From JAFDVL01 sp043736395 (GTDB lineage: Bacteria > Acidobacteriota > Blastocatellia > RBC074): a stretch of 12,591 nt of DNA. This document shows, piece after piece, positions 1 through 6,960 of this stretch; positions within the stretch are counted from its first letter, which is position 1; every line of letters starts with the position of its first letter. The stretch spans positions 1 to 12,591 of the forward strand of contig JAYTCQ010000182.1 of assembly GCA_043736395.1 (NCBI GenBank), read 5' to 3'. Below the pieces are notes generated by a model that was not told the origin of the DNA, did not search any database, and worked only from the letters and a program-made list of their open reading frames with translations. The translations under genes were made by a program, and so were the position numbers.

Positions 1-410
1 GCGGGAGGAACTTTTTTGCTTAGCTCCGTAAAAAAATTTGCACACGGACGCGATAAGGCTTCGGTCACGCTGACTTCATCAGCAGCATCCAGTCCACAAG
101 GAAACTTTGTTTTGGCCGTGATGACGCCGGAATCCAACGCCGCGTAGGCAGTGATAATCTGCGCGACTTCGAAAGGTGAAGTTGTGAATTGCACATCCAT
201 GCCGTGCGCGACTCGATTCAGGACGCGACCATAATGCGGATCAACGACGATGATTGTTCCGGTATGATCGCCGAGTGCCGTATCGCTCATTTGCCGGTAA
301 TCTAAAACCGGAGCCAGTGAACGTTGCGCAATGGGAGCTTGATAACAGGAAAGCGAGAGAATGGCGCACAATGCTAAACCACAAGCGTACAACTTATTAG
401 CTGGGTTCAT
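1..410 (-). CDS. Exported penicillin-binding-protein-like (transpeptidase-fold) protein, active site degenerate; 3' end outside window
   Basis: I translated this by hand from ATG at 410-408; 136 codons are visible and the C-terminus lies beyond base 1. Residues 1-22 form a signal sequence with a hydrophobic core ending at Cys22. The lipobox fit is imperfect (S-L-S-C), so lipoprotein status is likely but not certain. From residue 51 the order matches the start of class B PBP transpeptidase domains: GTIIVVDP, then GRVL, then QIITAYAALDSGVI, then VSVTEAL and NFFTEL. The catalytic S-x-x-K position reads S78-P-F-E81, and the S-x-N position reads P122-C-A124, so the nucleophile's partner lysine and the second motif are both absent. 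The K-T/S-G motif lies outside the window. The start is supported by a purine-rich GAGATGAGA a few bases upstream. It is divergent from kdsB. I infer a catalytically dead relative, perhaps a peptidoglycan-binding or scaffold protein. Confidence 0.72.
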   Translation of the reverse strand, partial: MNPANKLYACGLALCAILSLSCYQAPIAQRSLAPVLDYRQMSDTALGDHTGTIIVVDPHYGRVLNRVAHGMDVQFTTSPFEVAQIITAYAALDSGVITAKTKFPCGLDAADEVSVTEALSRPCANFFTELSKKVPP

Positions 411-559
411 AAAAATCTCATCTCGTTAGTAAAATTAGCAGGGGGCGAAAACAGAACCGTATGCGACTGCGGGGATACTACAATAGCGCTTGCTAAATTG
501 TCTAGCTGTGAATATTTCTGTGCTGAGACTTCGGGTAAAAAGTGAACTATACTTTGGTT
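411..559. promoter_or_regulatory. Divergent intergenic region with a possible kdsB promoter
   Basis: This 149-base gap separates the PBP-like gene (minus) from kdsB (plus) and must hold both promoters. TATACT at 548-553 is a 5/6 match to the bacterial -10 element and lies only 6 bases before ATG560. If it is used, transcription would begin at or next to the start codon and give a leaderless or near-leaderless kdsB message, which would fit the lack of a Shine-Dalgarno there. The -35 position (GAGACT, 525-530) is poor. An alternative -35-like TTGCTA at 490-495 has no good partner at normal spacing. Confidence 0.3.
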
Positions 560-1327
560 ATGAAAGTAATTGCGATTATTCCAGCCCGTTATGCTTCGAC
601 GCGGCTGCCGGGAAAACCACTTCTTGAAATCGGCGGAAAACCGATGATCCTGCGCGTAGTCGAATGCGCTACCGCCGTCAAATCTATTCATCAAGTCATC
701 GTTGCGACGGATGACCAAAGAATTTTTGAGGTCGTGACGGAAGCAGGCTACGAAGCCATGATGACCAGCCCGGATCATCAAACGGGGACAGATCGTTTAG
801 CCGAAGTTGCTGAAAAATTGGACGCCGAAATTATTGTGAATGTGCAGGGCGATGAGCCGTTCATCGAAGCCGCGACGATAGAAGCTGCGTTGCAGCCATT
901 GTTGCTGGATGAAAAAATAATGATCGCGACGACGTGCGAGCCGATTGATTCCGTCGCGGATGTGATGAATCCAAATGTCGTCAAAGTCGTGCGCGACAAG
1001 GAAGATTTTACGCTCTATTTTTCCAGGAACCCGATTCCGTATTTGCGTTCAGAAGTGCAAGCACACGGCTCCATGGAAAACGCTTTGCACGCGCAGCCGG
1101 AGCTGCTGAAATCTTTTTTTAAGCATACGGGGTTGTACGTTTATCGGCGTGAATTTTTATTGCAGTACGCGAAAATGGCTCCGACTTTTTTAGAGCAATC
1201 GGAAGCGTTAGAACAGTTACGCGTTTTGGAAAATGGCTTTCGGATTAAGGTTGTCGAAGTGGCGCATCGCTCAATTGGGATTGATACGCCGGAAGATTTG
1301 GAAGCAGTTCGGAAAAGTTCGCAGTAG
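560..1327 (+). CDS. kdsB: 3-deoxy-manno-octulosonate cytidylyltransferase (CMP-KDO synthetase)
   Basis: This cytoplasmic enzyme transfers CMP from CTP to KDO, giving the CMP-KDO used to attach KDO to lipid A during LPS synthesis. The 255-residue product is close to the usual ~250. Family motifs appear in order: N-terminal nucleotide-binding loop IPARYASTRLPGKPL, the VATDD segment, NVQGDEPFI (metal and CTP binding), YFSRNPIPY, HTGLYVYRREFL, LEQLRVLENG and C-terminal GIDTPEDL. An in-frame GTG at 542 would add six residues (MNYTLV), but ATG560 starts exactly at the conserved MKVIAIIPAR, so I chose it. No clear Shine-Dalgarno precedes it. It stands alone between a divergent neighbour and a convergent lipoprotein gene, with no other LPS gene in view. 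The identification is firm. Confidence 0.96.
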   Translation: MKVIAIIPARYASTRLPGKPLLEIGGKPMILRVVECATAVKSIHQVIVATDDQRIFEVVTEAGYEAMMTSPDHQTGTDRLAEVAEKLDAEIIVNVQGDEPFIEAATIEAALQPLLLDEKIMIATTCEPIDSVADVMNPNVVKVVRDKEDFTLYFSRNPIPYLRSEVQAHGSMENALHAQPELLKSFFKHTGLYVYRREFLLQYAKMAPTFLEQSEALEQLRVLENGFRIKVVEVAHRSIGIDTPEDLEAVRKSSQ

Positions 1328-1369
1328 AGAGAGTTTGTGGTTCGCAGTTTTTTGAGAATTATTTCAAAC

Positions 1370-1380
1370 TTAATCTCAGC
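1370..1380. repeat. 11-base direct repeat, left copy (TTAATCTCAGC)
   Basis: TTAATCTCAGC at 1370-1380 recurs exactly at 1880-1890. The two copies bracket the small lipoprotein gene almost to the base: its stop codon lies inside this copy, and its start codon abuts the other. This could be a trace of insertion or duplication, or chance. Confidence 0.5.
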
Positions 1381-1879
1381 GGAAACGTAAACAAGTATAC
1401 CGCTTTCGTCTTACGTCCCACTCAAGAGTAGCCCCCGTATTTTTTCCTTCTTGATAAATAACTAAAGCAGAGCTTGCATTACTTACTGTACATTTTGATA
1501 AGTCTAAATTGTGCAGAACCCAATTAGGCTTGAATTTCCCAGTCGTACCGTTCTCCACGAAGTAGATTAACTTAAAACGAGAGCCAACGTTTTTTGCCTT
1601 TGTATCCTCAACGATGGCAAGAAGGTCATTTGACCAACTGTAATGATAAGGCTTACCGCTATATCCGTCCGACGCTAATTTATAACGACCGTCTTTGATG
1701 AAGGATTCCCACTCTTTTACGACACTGATTGGTGCGCCGTTATATAACGGAGTTGGAGTAGAAATTCGTGTAGGTTCTGGCGTGGGTGCTGTTACTACAC
1801 TTGCAGATTTGTCTGGATTAGTACATCCATAAAATAGATGTATAAAAATAACCAAAATTATCAGAGTTTTCTTTGGCAT
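1376..1879 (-). CDS. Small predicted lipoprotein of unknown function
   Basis: A 167-residue product. It has a basic start (MPKK), a hydrophobic core and the lipobox L-F-Y-G-C with the acylated cysteine at residue 19. A Pro/Thr/Ser-rich linker follows (about 26-46, PTPEPT and STPTP). The globular C-terminal half has aromatic and charged residues and two later cysteines (in SKCTV and YTCLRF) that could form a disulfide after export. I recognise no family. GAGA five bases upstream of the ATG supports the start. The gene follows the DUF1552 gene on the same strand after 52 bases, so it could be the last cistron, but its base composition is visibly more A+T-rich than its neighbours. An 11-base direct repeat brackets the gene. 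It is convergent with kdsB, and no convincing terminator lies between them. Confidence 0.75.
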   Translation of the reverse strand: MPKKTLIILVIFIHLFYGCTNPDKSASVVTAPTPEPTRISTPTPLYNGAPISVVKEWESFIKDGRYKLASDGYSGKPYHYSWSNDLLAIVEDTKAKNVGSRFKLIYFVENGTTGKFKPNWVLHNLDLSKCTVSNASSALVIYQEGKNTGATLEWDVRRKRYTCLRFR

Positions 1880-1890
1880 TTAATCTCAGC
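1880..1890. repeat. 11-base direct repeat, right copy (TTAATCTCAGC)
   Basis: This is the second copy of the repeat at 1370-1380. It lies directly upstream of the lipoprotein start on the minus strand, and its complement supplies the purine-rich GAGA that looks like the ribosome binding site. Confidence 0.5.
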
Positions 1891-1931
1891 TTGATAATTG
1901 TTGCTAAGTGCGAATCGCATACTGTGTCTTC

Positions 1932-3260
1932 CTACAATCCGGCTAACCGCTTATCAGCATCACCGAACCGATCCAGTTGCACACCCATCTTATCCATCAA
2001 TGAAAGATACAAACTGCAAGCGCGTCGGTTATCATTTCCTTTGTCGAGGTAATCCAGCATGCGCCCTGTTTGCAAGGCTCCGCCCGCTTTTCCGGCGAGG
2101 ACGATGGGGAGTTGATCGGCTCCGTGCGTGTCTCCATCGAAGAGGCTGGAAGCGAACATCAGCATTGAATTATCAAGCAATGTCGAACCGCCTTCATCAA
2201 TCGCTTTCATCTTTTGCACGAGATACGTGAACTGCTGAGCGTGGAATTGATTCGTCTTCAAATACATCGCTTCGAGTTCAGGCGCTTTGCCGTTGTGCGT
2301 TAGATCAAGATGCAAGGCTCCTCGCACGCCATCAATAAATTTGAAGTTCATCTGCGAAAGATCGTTGTTGAGCATCAGCGTGACGATGCGCGTTTTGTCC
2401 ATTTGAAACGCGAGAACGACGAGGTCAAGCATGAGTTTCATGTGTTCGGGAACGTTCTGCGGAATTTGTTCGGCAGGGCGCGGCAAATTCGGTTGCTTGA
2501 GCGTTGGACGCCAGCCTTCAAGGCGTTCTTCTTTCGCGGCGTGATCAATCCGTTTTTCAATGTCGCGAATGGATTCAAGATATTCGTCAAGCTTGCGGCG
2601 GTCACCGGAATTGACTTTTGGTTGCAGCGATTTTGCGTCCGCGAGTACGATGTCGAGGATGCTGCGGTCAAGCTTGCGGCCTGTACCGTCACCTACGAGT
2701 TGGTCAAAAGTGCGCGAAGGATAAATTTCTTTTGTTGCGGGTTTGGTCGGAGAAGTCCACGAAATTGACGAACCATAAATCATCGAAAGCCCGTCTTCGA
2801 GGCGCAACTCGTTTGGTTCAATTCCCAGGACGAGGCTCGGCACAGCAGTCTGATTTCCGATTCGTTGCGCCAGAATTTGATCGAACGAAGTTCCGACGCG
2901 GATTTCTTTCGGATCAAGGCTGACCAAAGCTCCAGAGAGTAAATTCATTCTGCCAAGATGCGGACTGGGGGCGGTAAAAGCTTTTTGATGATAAAGCCCG
3001 CGCAGGAAAATCAGGTCCTCGCGGATCGGTGCGAGCGGTTGCGCTCCCTGCCCGAATTCCATTGCCGCGCCGCTGCCTTTCGCCCACCAGTGAATGGGTT
3101 CGACGCCGTTGGAGAAATAAAGATGTGCAAAACGAATCGGAGGTTTATTGACTTTATTTTCCTGCGCGAAGACCGATAAGGATTCCATCCAGGGAAGCGT
3201 GAGAGCGACACCGGCGCCGCGCAAAAAATTACGTCGAGATTTTAGGTTTGAGGATTTCAT
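1932..3260 (-). CDS. DUF1552 (HXXSHH family) Tat-exported protein
   Basis: The 442-residue product has a twin-arginine leader (SRRNFLRGAG, residues 8-17, then a hydrophobic stretch and a likely AxA-type cleavage near residue 32), so it is probably exported folded. The body follows the DUF1552 family found in Planctomycetes, Verrucomicrobia and Acidobacteria: PSPHLGRMNLLSG near 98-110, VPSLVLGIE near 140, LLDNSMLMFASSLFDGDTHG at 361-380 and LPIVLAGKAGGALQTGR at 384-400. The family's HxxSHH signature is altered, reading H317-L-D-L-T-H-N323. The biochemical function is unknown. The gene starts 9 bases after the DUF1592-type gene ends, the standard partner arrangement for this family, so the two are translated from one message and probably act together outside the cytoplasm. 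AAGG about 11 bases before the ATG is the only Shine-Dalgarno candidate. Confidence 0.92.
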   Translation of the reverse strand: MKSSNLKSRRNFLRGAGVALTLPWMESLSVFAQENKVNKPPIRFAHLYFSNGVEPIHWWAKGSGAAMEFGQGAQPLAPIREDLIFLRGLYHQKAFTAPSPHLGRMNLLSGALVSLDPKEIRVGTSFDQILAQRIGNQTAVPSLVLGIEPNELRLEDGLSMIYGSSISWTSPTKPATKEIYPSRTFDQLVGDGTGRKLDRSILDIVLADAKSLQPKVNSGDRRKLDEYLESIRDIEKRIDHAAKEERLEGWRPTLKQPNLPRPAEQIPQNVPEHMKLMLDLVVLAFQMDKTRIVTLMLNNDLSQMNFKFIDGVRGALHLDLTHNGKAPELEAMYLKTNQFHAQQFTYLVQKMKAIDEGGSTLLDNSMLMFASSLFDGDTHGADQLPIVLAGKAGGALQTGRMLDYLDKGNDNRRACSLYLSLMDKMGVQLDRFGDADKRLAGL

Positions 3261-3269
3261 GTTTATTTA

Positions 3270-6200
3270 TTACCTTAATGCAATCTTTGATTTCGAGGGA
3301 GATTCAATCGGATTTTCTTCGGTTCGGGCACGATGACGGAACTGTTTACTCGTGACAATTTCTGAAACTAATTGTGAAAATGTAGCTTCGCCGCCAGCCT
3401 TGACCATCCGGTCAATCAGCAATTGATCGGACGCTTGCACCGTTCGTCCCAGCGCGTAGCCGACTAATTTAGACGAAAGTGTTTTACGAATTTGTGGTTC
3501 TTTTGATCTTAAATATTTGACTAAGCCATCAATGCCCGCGATCTCAGTTTTATCGGGCAATGCGGCTGAATCTTCAATTTGTTTTCCATCAGAATAAGTG
3601 TCGCGCCAGCGTCCGGTAGAGTCGTAACGTTCGAGCGAAAAACCGAGTGGATCAATCCGCGTATGGCAATTCGCGCAGGTCGCGTTACGTTTGTGCTGCT
3701 CCAGTTTTGCTTTCAATGACAGTCCGCCAAACATTTTATCATCCGCCGGAAGCGATCCCGCATCCGCCGGTGGCGGTGGCGTTGGAGTGCCAAGAATTCT
3801 TCGCAGCAGCCAGTCTCCACGTTTGACGGGACTCGTTCTGAGCGGTGCGGAAGTTGAGGTCAAAATTGCTCCGAGCCTCAGCAATCCGCCACGATGAAAG
3901 GCATTCGCGCCTTCGACTAATTCCGGTTGATTTTTGGATTTAATTTCCTGCTTGACGCCGTAAAATTTCGCCAATTCTTTATTCAGAAAGGTGTAGTCAG
4001 CGAACAGAATTTCATTAATCGGACGATCTTTGCGAACGACGTGCTCGAAAAAAGAAACGGCCTCGTCATACATCGCATCTTTCACGTCGTCAGTGAATTC
4101 CGAAAATCGGCTGGTGTCTACGCCCTTGTATTGATCGAAGTGATAAAAGCCCAGCCATTGCCCGAAAAATTCAGTTGAGAGCCGTCGCGCTTTCGGATCA
4201 GCTAACATGCGTTTGACTTGGCGTTGAAGACCTTGTTCGGTAGTTAATTCACGAGCTTGCGCTGCTCGCCGCAATTCATCATCAGGAATCGATGCCCAGA
4301 GAAAATAACTTAGCCGACTTGCCATTTCCCAATTAGATAAAGGAGAGGTCGTTGGTGATTGGTGGTCGGTGGTCGGTGGCAAGAAAGATGCCGGACTGAC
4401 ACCTGACACTTCATTTCTGATACCTGCATTCTGTCCACCTTCGACGCGATACAAAAATTGCGGAGCGATCAGGATGCGAATCACCATGGCCTGAATTGCT
4501 TTGCGGTGATCGGGATCGGCAGCAAAAGCTTTTTCATAAAGCGCGCGAAGATTTATTTTTTCTTTCTCACTTAACGGTCGTCGCCACGCGCGGCTAGCGA
4601 AATCAAGGCAATCATTGATATGTCTCGGACGCGCTGCTACTTGTGCCGCATTGACGGCATCATATTCGCTTCGCAACGGAGTCACATACTTCCTCATCTC
4701 AGCGGGCAGGCCTTCGATAGCGGCCTTGTCCATGTCAGCAATTCCTTTGCCTTTCAGATCAAACGAATAATGCTTGGCCAGCAATCGCAAATAACTGTCG
4801 TGATACTCAAACGAAGAATACAAATCATTCCAGGCGTGATTAACTTTAGCCTTGGTAGGCGCATCAATCAGGTTCTCCACGAGGAATTTATCGTCGCGGA
4901 TATATTTAACTTTGACGACAAATTCGTCGTGTTCAGGAACGTTATAGGTATTGTCGAATGGTTCAGGCACGGGGTCTTTATCTGCGGGCGTTGGTTCGCC
5001 ATGTGTATTCGGAGGCAATAACGACGCATATTCCATCACGCCTGCGCGGAAATTTTTATAGCCAGTGCTTTTCATGTCTCCGACGAGAGCGCGGGTTGGC
5101 GCACCTCGCGTTTGACCATCGGCACGATCAGAAATTACGATGCGAGCAACCTGATCACGATTGCTGCCGATTTCTGCTTCAACCTGCATATTCAGCAAGG
5201 TTGGTTGGTCGGGCATCGGAACCTCAAACATCACTGAACCTTCTGAAGCAAAATCATCAGGGCCAATCGGAGTTCCATCAGGACTCTTGCCGAAATTCAA
5301 ACGCTGAGCGGTTTCAGGACTGACAATATCCTTTAATTTTTTTCGTTCGCCCGGAGGCATAATTCCTCTTCGCAAATTCGCGGCGGCTTCGACATCCTGT
5401 GCAAGTACGACGGCAGATTCTCCCGCTGCGACTGGCCCACGGGGTACGAATGCGCGGTACCCGAATGTGAGGTTACGCCAAATGATTACGGGCTTGTCGC
5501 CCATAGCCGGATTGACATTGGAGACATTCAAATAGATTTTTGCCGGGCCTGATTGAATCGGGCCACGTCCTGCGCCGCGCACGTATGCGAACCGATGTAG
5601 AGATTTTACGTCCAGTGTTCGATTGCTGAATTCAAGTGGGCTTTCATCGCCTGCGCCACCTGCGGCTACGTCTCCGCGTGCGAATAACCAGCTCGGCCAG
5701 GTGACCATGAATTTCTGAATTTCATCGCATCCAGCGCGAGCGATAGTCGTATTTTTATTATCCGCTGATGGTAAATTGCTCCAACGAGAAACGATTTCTG
5801 ATGTGGGATATTTTAGCGATGGGTTGTTTACGACCTGCCAGATATGTTGCGCAAAGCGAGGCGAAATTCCTTCCCGAGTAGCGAATTGTTTCAAGGACAT
5901 ACTGGGTTCGCCGAGAGCGGAACGATTCTTAAATTGCCACGCTACAAACAAAGCCTTGCCATATTTTTCTAATCCGAAAGGTTTTCCGCCTTCGCCGGAA
6001 ACCGTACGGATTCCGTGCTCGGTGTAAATATCTCTGATACGCGTCACAGCTGAAAGTTCAAATCCGGTTTTGCCGGGATGTGTGAAAAATTCGAGTGGGC
6101 CGGAACCAATGACGGCGTGGTCGGCTACGATTTTTGCAGCTCCGAGGTAGCGTTCTAAATTCGCATCCTGCATGAATTGAACGTCACCGAAATTCGTGAA

Positions 6201-6734
6201 TCCTTCGCCGCCGACGGAATCACTGGAAGAATCAATGCCAACGTTTATATCAACGCCAGTCAGGTCTTTGATGGTGTAGGCGTATTCGCCACTCGTTAAT
6301 CTTCGAACGGTTACGCGTCCGGGATCGCCATCATGTTTTTCGGCGTAGGCTTTGAGTTCTCCGCGAATCCAGGTGATGGCCTGCGCACGTTCAGCGTCAA
6401 TTGGCTGTGGCATGGATTTCGGCGGCATGGATTTTTGTTCCAGCGCCGTGGCAATTTTTTCCCATTGCTGGAAGTTTTCACCGAAGGCATTTTGAGCCAT
6501 CAATTTTTCGATGTTCACAGCGGCTTTCGCCGTTGTTCCACTGTGGCATTGCAGGCAATATTGTGTGAAGGTTGCTTGGGCGGTTGTGGTGGGCTGACCG
6601 GCTCCGTGGGTAGTTCTGATGAGAGTGGAAGCTGTAGCGAAAGTCACCAGAAGTAGAGCTATTTTCCAAACCTGAAATTTTTTTTCTATTGAACGATTAT
6701 GATTCCAAAATGTTATTGATTTAACGAACTTCAT
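3270..6734 (-). CDS. DUF1587/DUF1595/DUF1592/DUF1588/DUF1585 multidomain exported c-type cytochrome-like protein
   Basis: The 1154-residue product has a basic N-terminal stretch and a hydrophobic segment (about 24-42, likely signal anchor or peptide). A C60-L-Q-C63-H64 haem motif sits in a Planctomycete-type cytochrome domain. DUF1587 follows (about 140-205, RRLTSGEYAYTIKDLTG), then a long central region of no assigned family (about 210-690). Next come DUF1595 (about 705-766, RAWRRPLS and APQFLYRVE), DUF1592 (about 798-925, ASRLSYFLWASIPDDEL), DUF1588 (about 945-1043) with a second motif C1020-A-N-C1023-H1024, and DUF1585 (about 1083-1135). Covalent haem implies a periplasmic or surface redox role; the substrate is unknown. 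GAGGA, 9 bases before the ATG, supports the start. Residues about 767-799 are a low-complexity linker encoded by heptanucleotide repeats. The downstream partner is the DUF1552 gene. Confidence 0.93.
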   Translation of the reverse strand: MKFVKSITFWNHNRSIEKKFQVWKIALLLVTFATASTLIRTTHGAGQPTTTAQATFTQYCLQCHSGTTAKAAVNIEKLMAQNAFGENFQQWEKIATALEQKSMPPKSMPQPIDAERAQAITWIRGELKAYAEKHDGDPGRVTVRRLTSGEYAYTIKDLTGVDINVGIDSSSDSVGGEGFTNFGDVQFMQDANLERYLGAAKIVADHAVIGSGPLEFFTHPGKTGFELSAVTRIRDIYTEHGIRTVSGEGGKPFGLEKYGKALFVAWQFKNRSALGEPSMSLKQFATREGISPRFAQHIWQVVNNPSLKYPTSEIVSRWSNLPSADNKNTTIARAGCDEIQKFMVTWPSWLFARGDVAAGGAGDESPLEFSNRTLDVKSLHRFAYVRGAGRGPIQSGPAKIYLNVSNVNPAMGDKPVIIWRNLTFGYRAFVPRGPVAAGESAVVLAQDVEAAANLRRGIMPPGERKKLKDIVSPETAQRLNFGKSPDGTPIGPDDFASEGSVMFEVPMPDQPTLLNMQVEAEIGSNRDQVARIVISDRADGQTRGAPTRALVGDMKSTGYKNFRAGVMEYASLLPPNTHGEPTPADKDPVPEPFDNTYNVPEHDEFVVKVKYIRDDKFLVENLIDAPTKAKVNHAWNDLYSSFEYHDSYLRLLAKHYSFDLKGKGIADMDKAAIEGLPAEMRKYVTPLRSEYDAVNAAQVAARPRHINDCLDFASRAWRRPLSEKEKINLRALYEKAFAADPDHRKAIQAMVIRILIAPQFLYRVEGGQNAGIRNEVSGVSPASFLPPTTDHQSPTTSPLSNWEMASRLSYFLWASIPDDELRRAAQARELTTEQGLQRQVKRMLADPKARRLSTEFFGQWLGFYHFDQYKGVDTSRFSEFTDDVKDAMYDEAVSFFEHVVRKDRPINEILFADYTFLNKELAKFYGVKQEIKSKNQPELVEGANAFHRGGLLRLGAILTSTSAPLRTSPVKRGDWLLRRILGTPTPPPPADAGSLPADDKMFGGLSLKAKLEQHKRNATCANCHTRIDPLGFSLERYDSTGRWRDTYSDGKQIEDSAALPDKTEIAGIDGLVKYLRSKEPQIRKTLSSKLVGYALGRTVQASDQLLIDRMVKAGGEATFSQLVSEIVTSKQFRHRARTEENPIESPSKSKIALR
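3909..3932 (-). repeat. Possible in-frame REP-like insertion encoding NQPELVEG
   Basis: Inside the DUF1592-type gene, residues 935-942 read NQPELVEG, just before the DUF1588 domain. From memory, QPELVEG-like peptides turn up in unrelated proteins where a short extragenic repeat of the CTTCGAC-type has entered a gene. Here the plus strand carries CCTTCGACTAATTCCGG. Only one copy is visible in the window, so this is a suggestion. Confidence 0.3.
4352..4379. repeat. Heptanucleotide tandem repeat, four units (TYGGTGR)
   Basis: The plus strand shows four consecutive 7-base units: TTGGTGA, TTGGTGG, TCGGTGG, TCGGTGG. They lie inside the DUF1592-type gene and encode part of the Pro/Thr/Ser-rich linker (PPTTDHQSPTT) ahead of DUF1592. 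Four units total 28 bases, so frame is kept only together with flanking sequence. They resemble the short tandemly repeated repetitive (STRR) heptamers known from cyanobacteria. Confidence 0.75.
4396..4437. repeat. Second, degenerate heptanucleotide repeat array
   Basis: Seventeen bases after the first array the plus strand again reads in 7-base steps: CTGACAC, CTGACAC, TTCATTT, CTGATAC, CTGCATT, CTGTCCA. Five of six units begin CTG and two are identical; the third is divergent. It encodes roughly residues 767-780 of the same linker. Adjacent arrays with different units suggest a composite repeat insertion between the DUF1595 and DUF1592 domains. Confidence 0.5.
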
Positions 6735-6743
6735 GACAGCAAA

Positions 6744-6748
6744 TCCTC
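6744..6748 (-). promoter_or_regulatory. Shine-Dalgarno of the DUF1592-type gene
   Basis: The minus strand reads GAGGA, nine bases before the ATG at 6734-6732. It is the strongest ribosome binding site in the window and fixes this start. Confidence 0.6.
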
Positions 6749-6759
6749 ACAGCAAAACA

Positions 6760-6780
6760 TTCGGAATTCTTGAATCCGAA
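6760..6780 (-). promoter_or_regulatory. Inverted repeat in the leader of the DUF1592 cluster
   Basis: Arms TTCGGA...TCCGAA, extended inward by further pairing with one bulged base, form a near-palindrome about 12 bases upstream of the Shine-Dalgarno. It could be a protein-binding operator or a small RNA hairpin affecting translation. No regulator can be assigned. Confidence 0.4.
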
Positions 6781-6790
6781 ATTAACAATA

Positions 6791-6824
6791 TTTTATCCTA
6801 ATTTATCTTGTTCAGTAAATCTTT
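6791..6824 (-). promoter_or_regulatory. Possible promoter of the DUF1592/DUF1552 cluster with adjacent palindrome
   Basis: Read on the minus strand, TTTACT (4/6 to TTGACA) is followed after 18 bases by TAAAAT (5/6 to TATAAT). Just upstream lies the perfect 12-base palindrome CCTGAATTCAGG (6826-6837), well placed for an activator or repressor. This rests on consensus matching only. Confidence 0.3.
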
Positions 6825-6960
6825 GCCTGAATTCAGGTCAAGTCCACTTGTTTTATGATTGCTGGGTTAAGATTTTTCATGAAGCATGTAAGACAATAGA
6901 ATTTTGCGCCTGGAAGAGTCTTGAGTCAACAACGAATTGATTTATATTCAGCATTCATGA

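Noticed and set aside
407..781. Minus-strand open frame of 124 residues opposite the start of kdsB
   Set aside because: It is antisense to the strongly supported kdsB N-terminus, has no family features, and its end runs into the divergent PBP-like gene.
1328..1375. Possible terminator between kdsB and the small lipoprotein gene
   Set aside because: Only a 5-bp A/T-rich stem (TTTGA/TCAAA) can form and the T-run precedes it; not convincing.
1898..2768. Plus-strand open frames opposite the DUF1552 gene
   Set aside because: They are antisense shadows of a well-matched family protein; their translations are rich in Arg/Cys with no domain signature.
3691..3897. Plus-strand frame containing VLSGAEVE
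   Set aside because: The peptide looked like a repeat-derived sequence, but the opposite strand encodes the conserved DUF1588 motif LTSTSAPLRTSPVKRG, which fully explains the bases.
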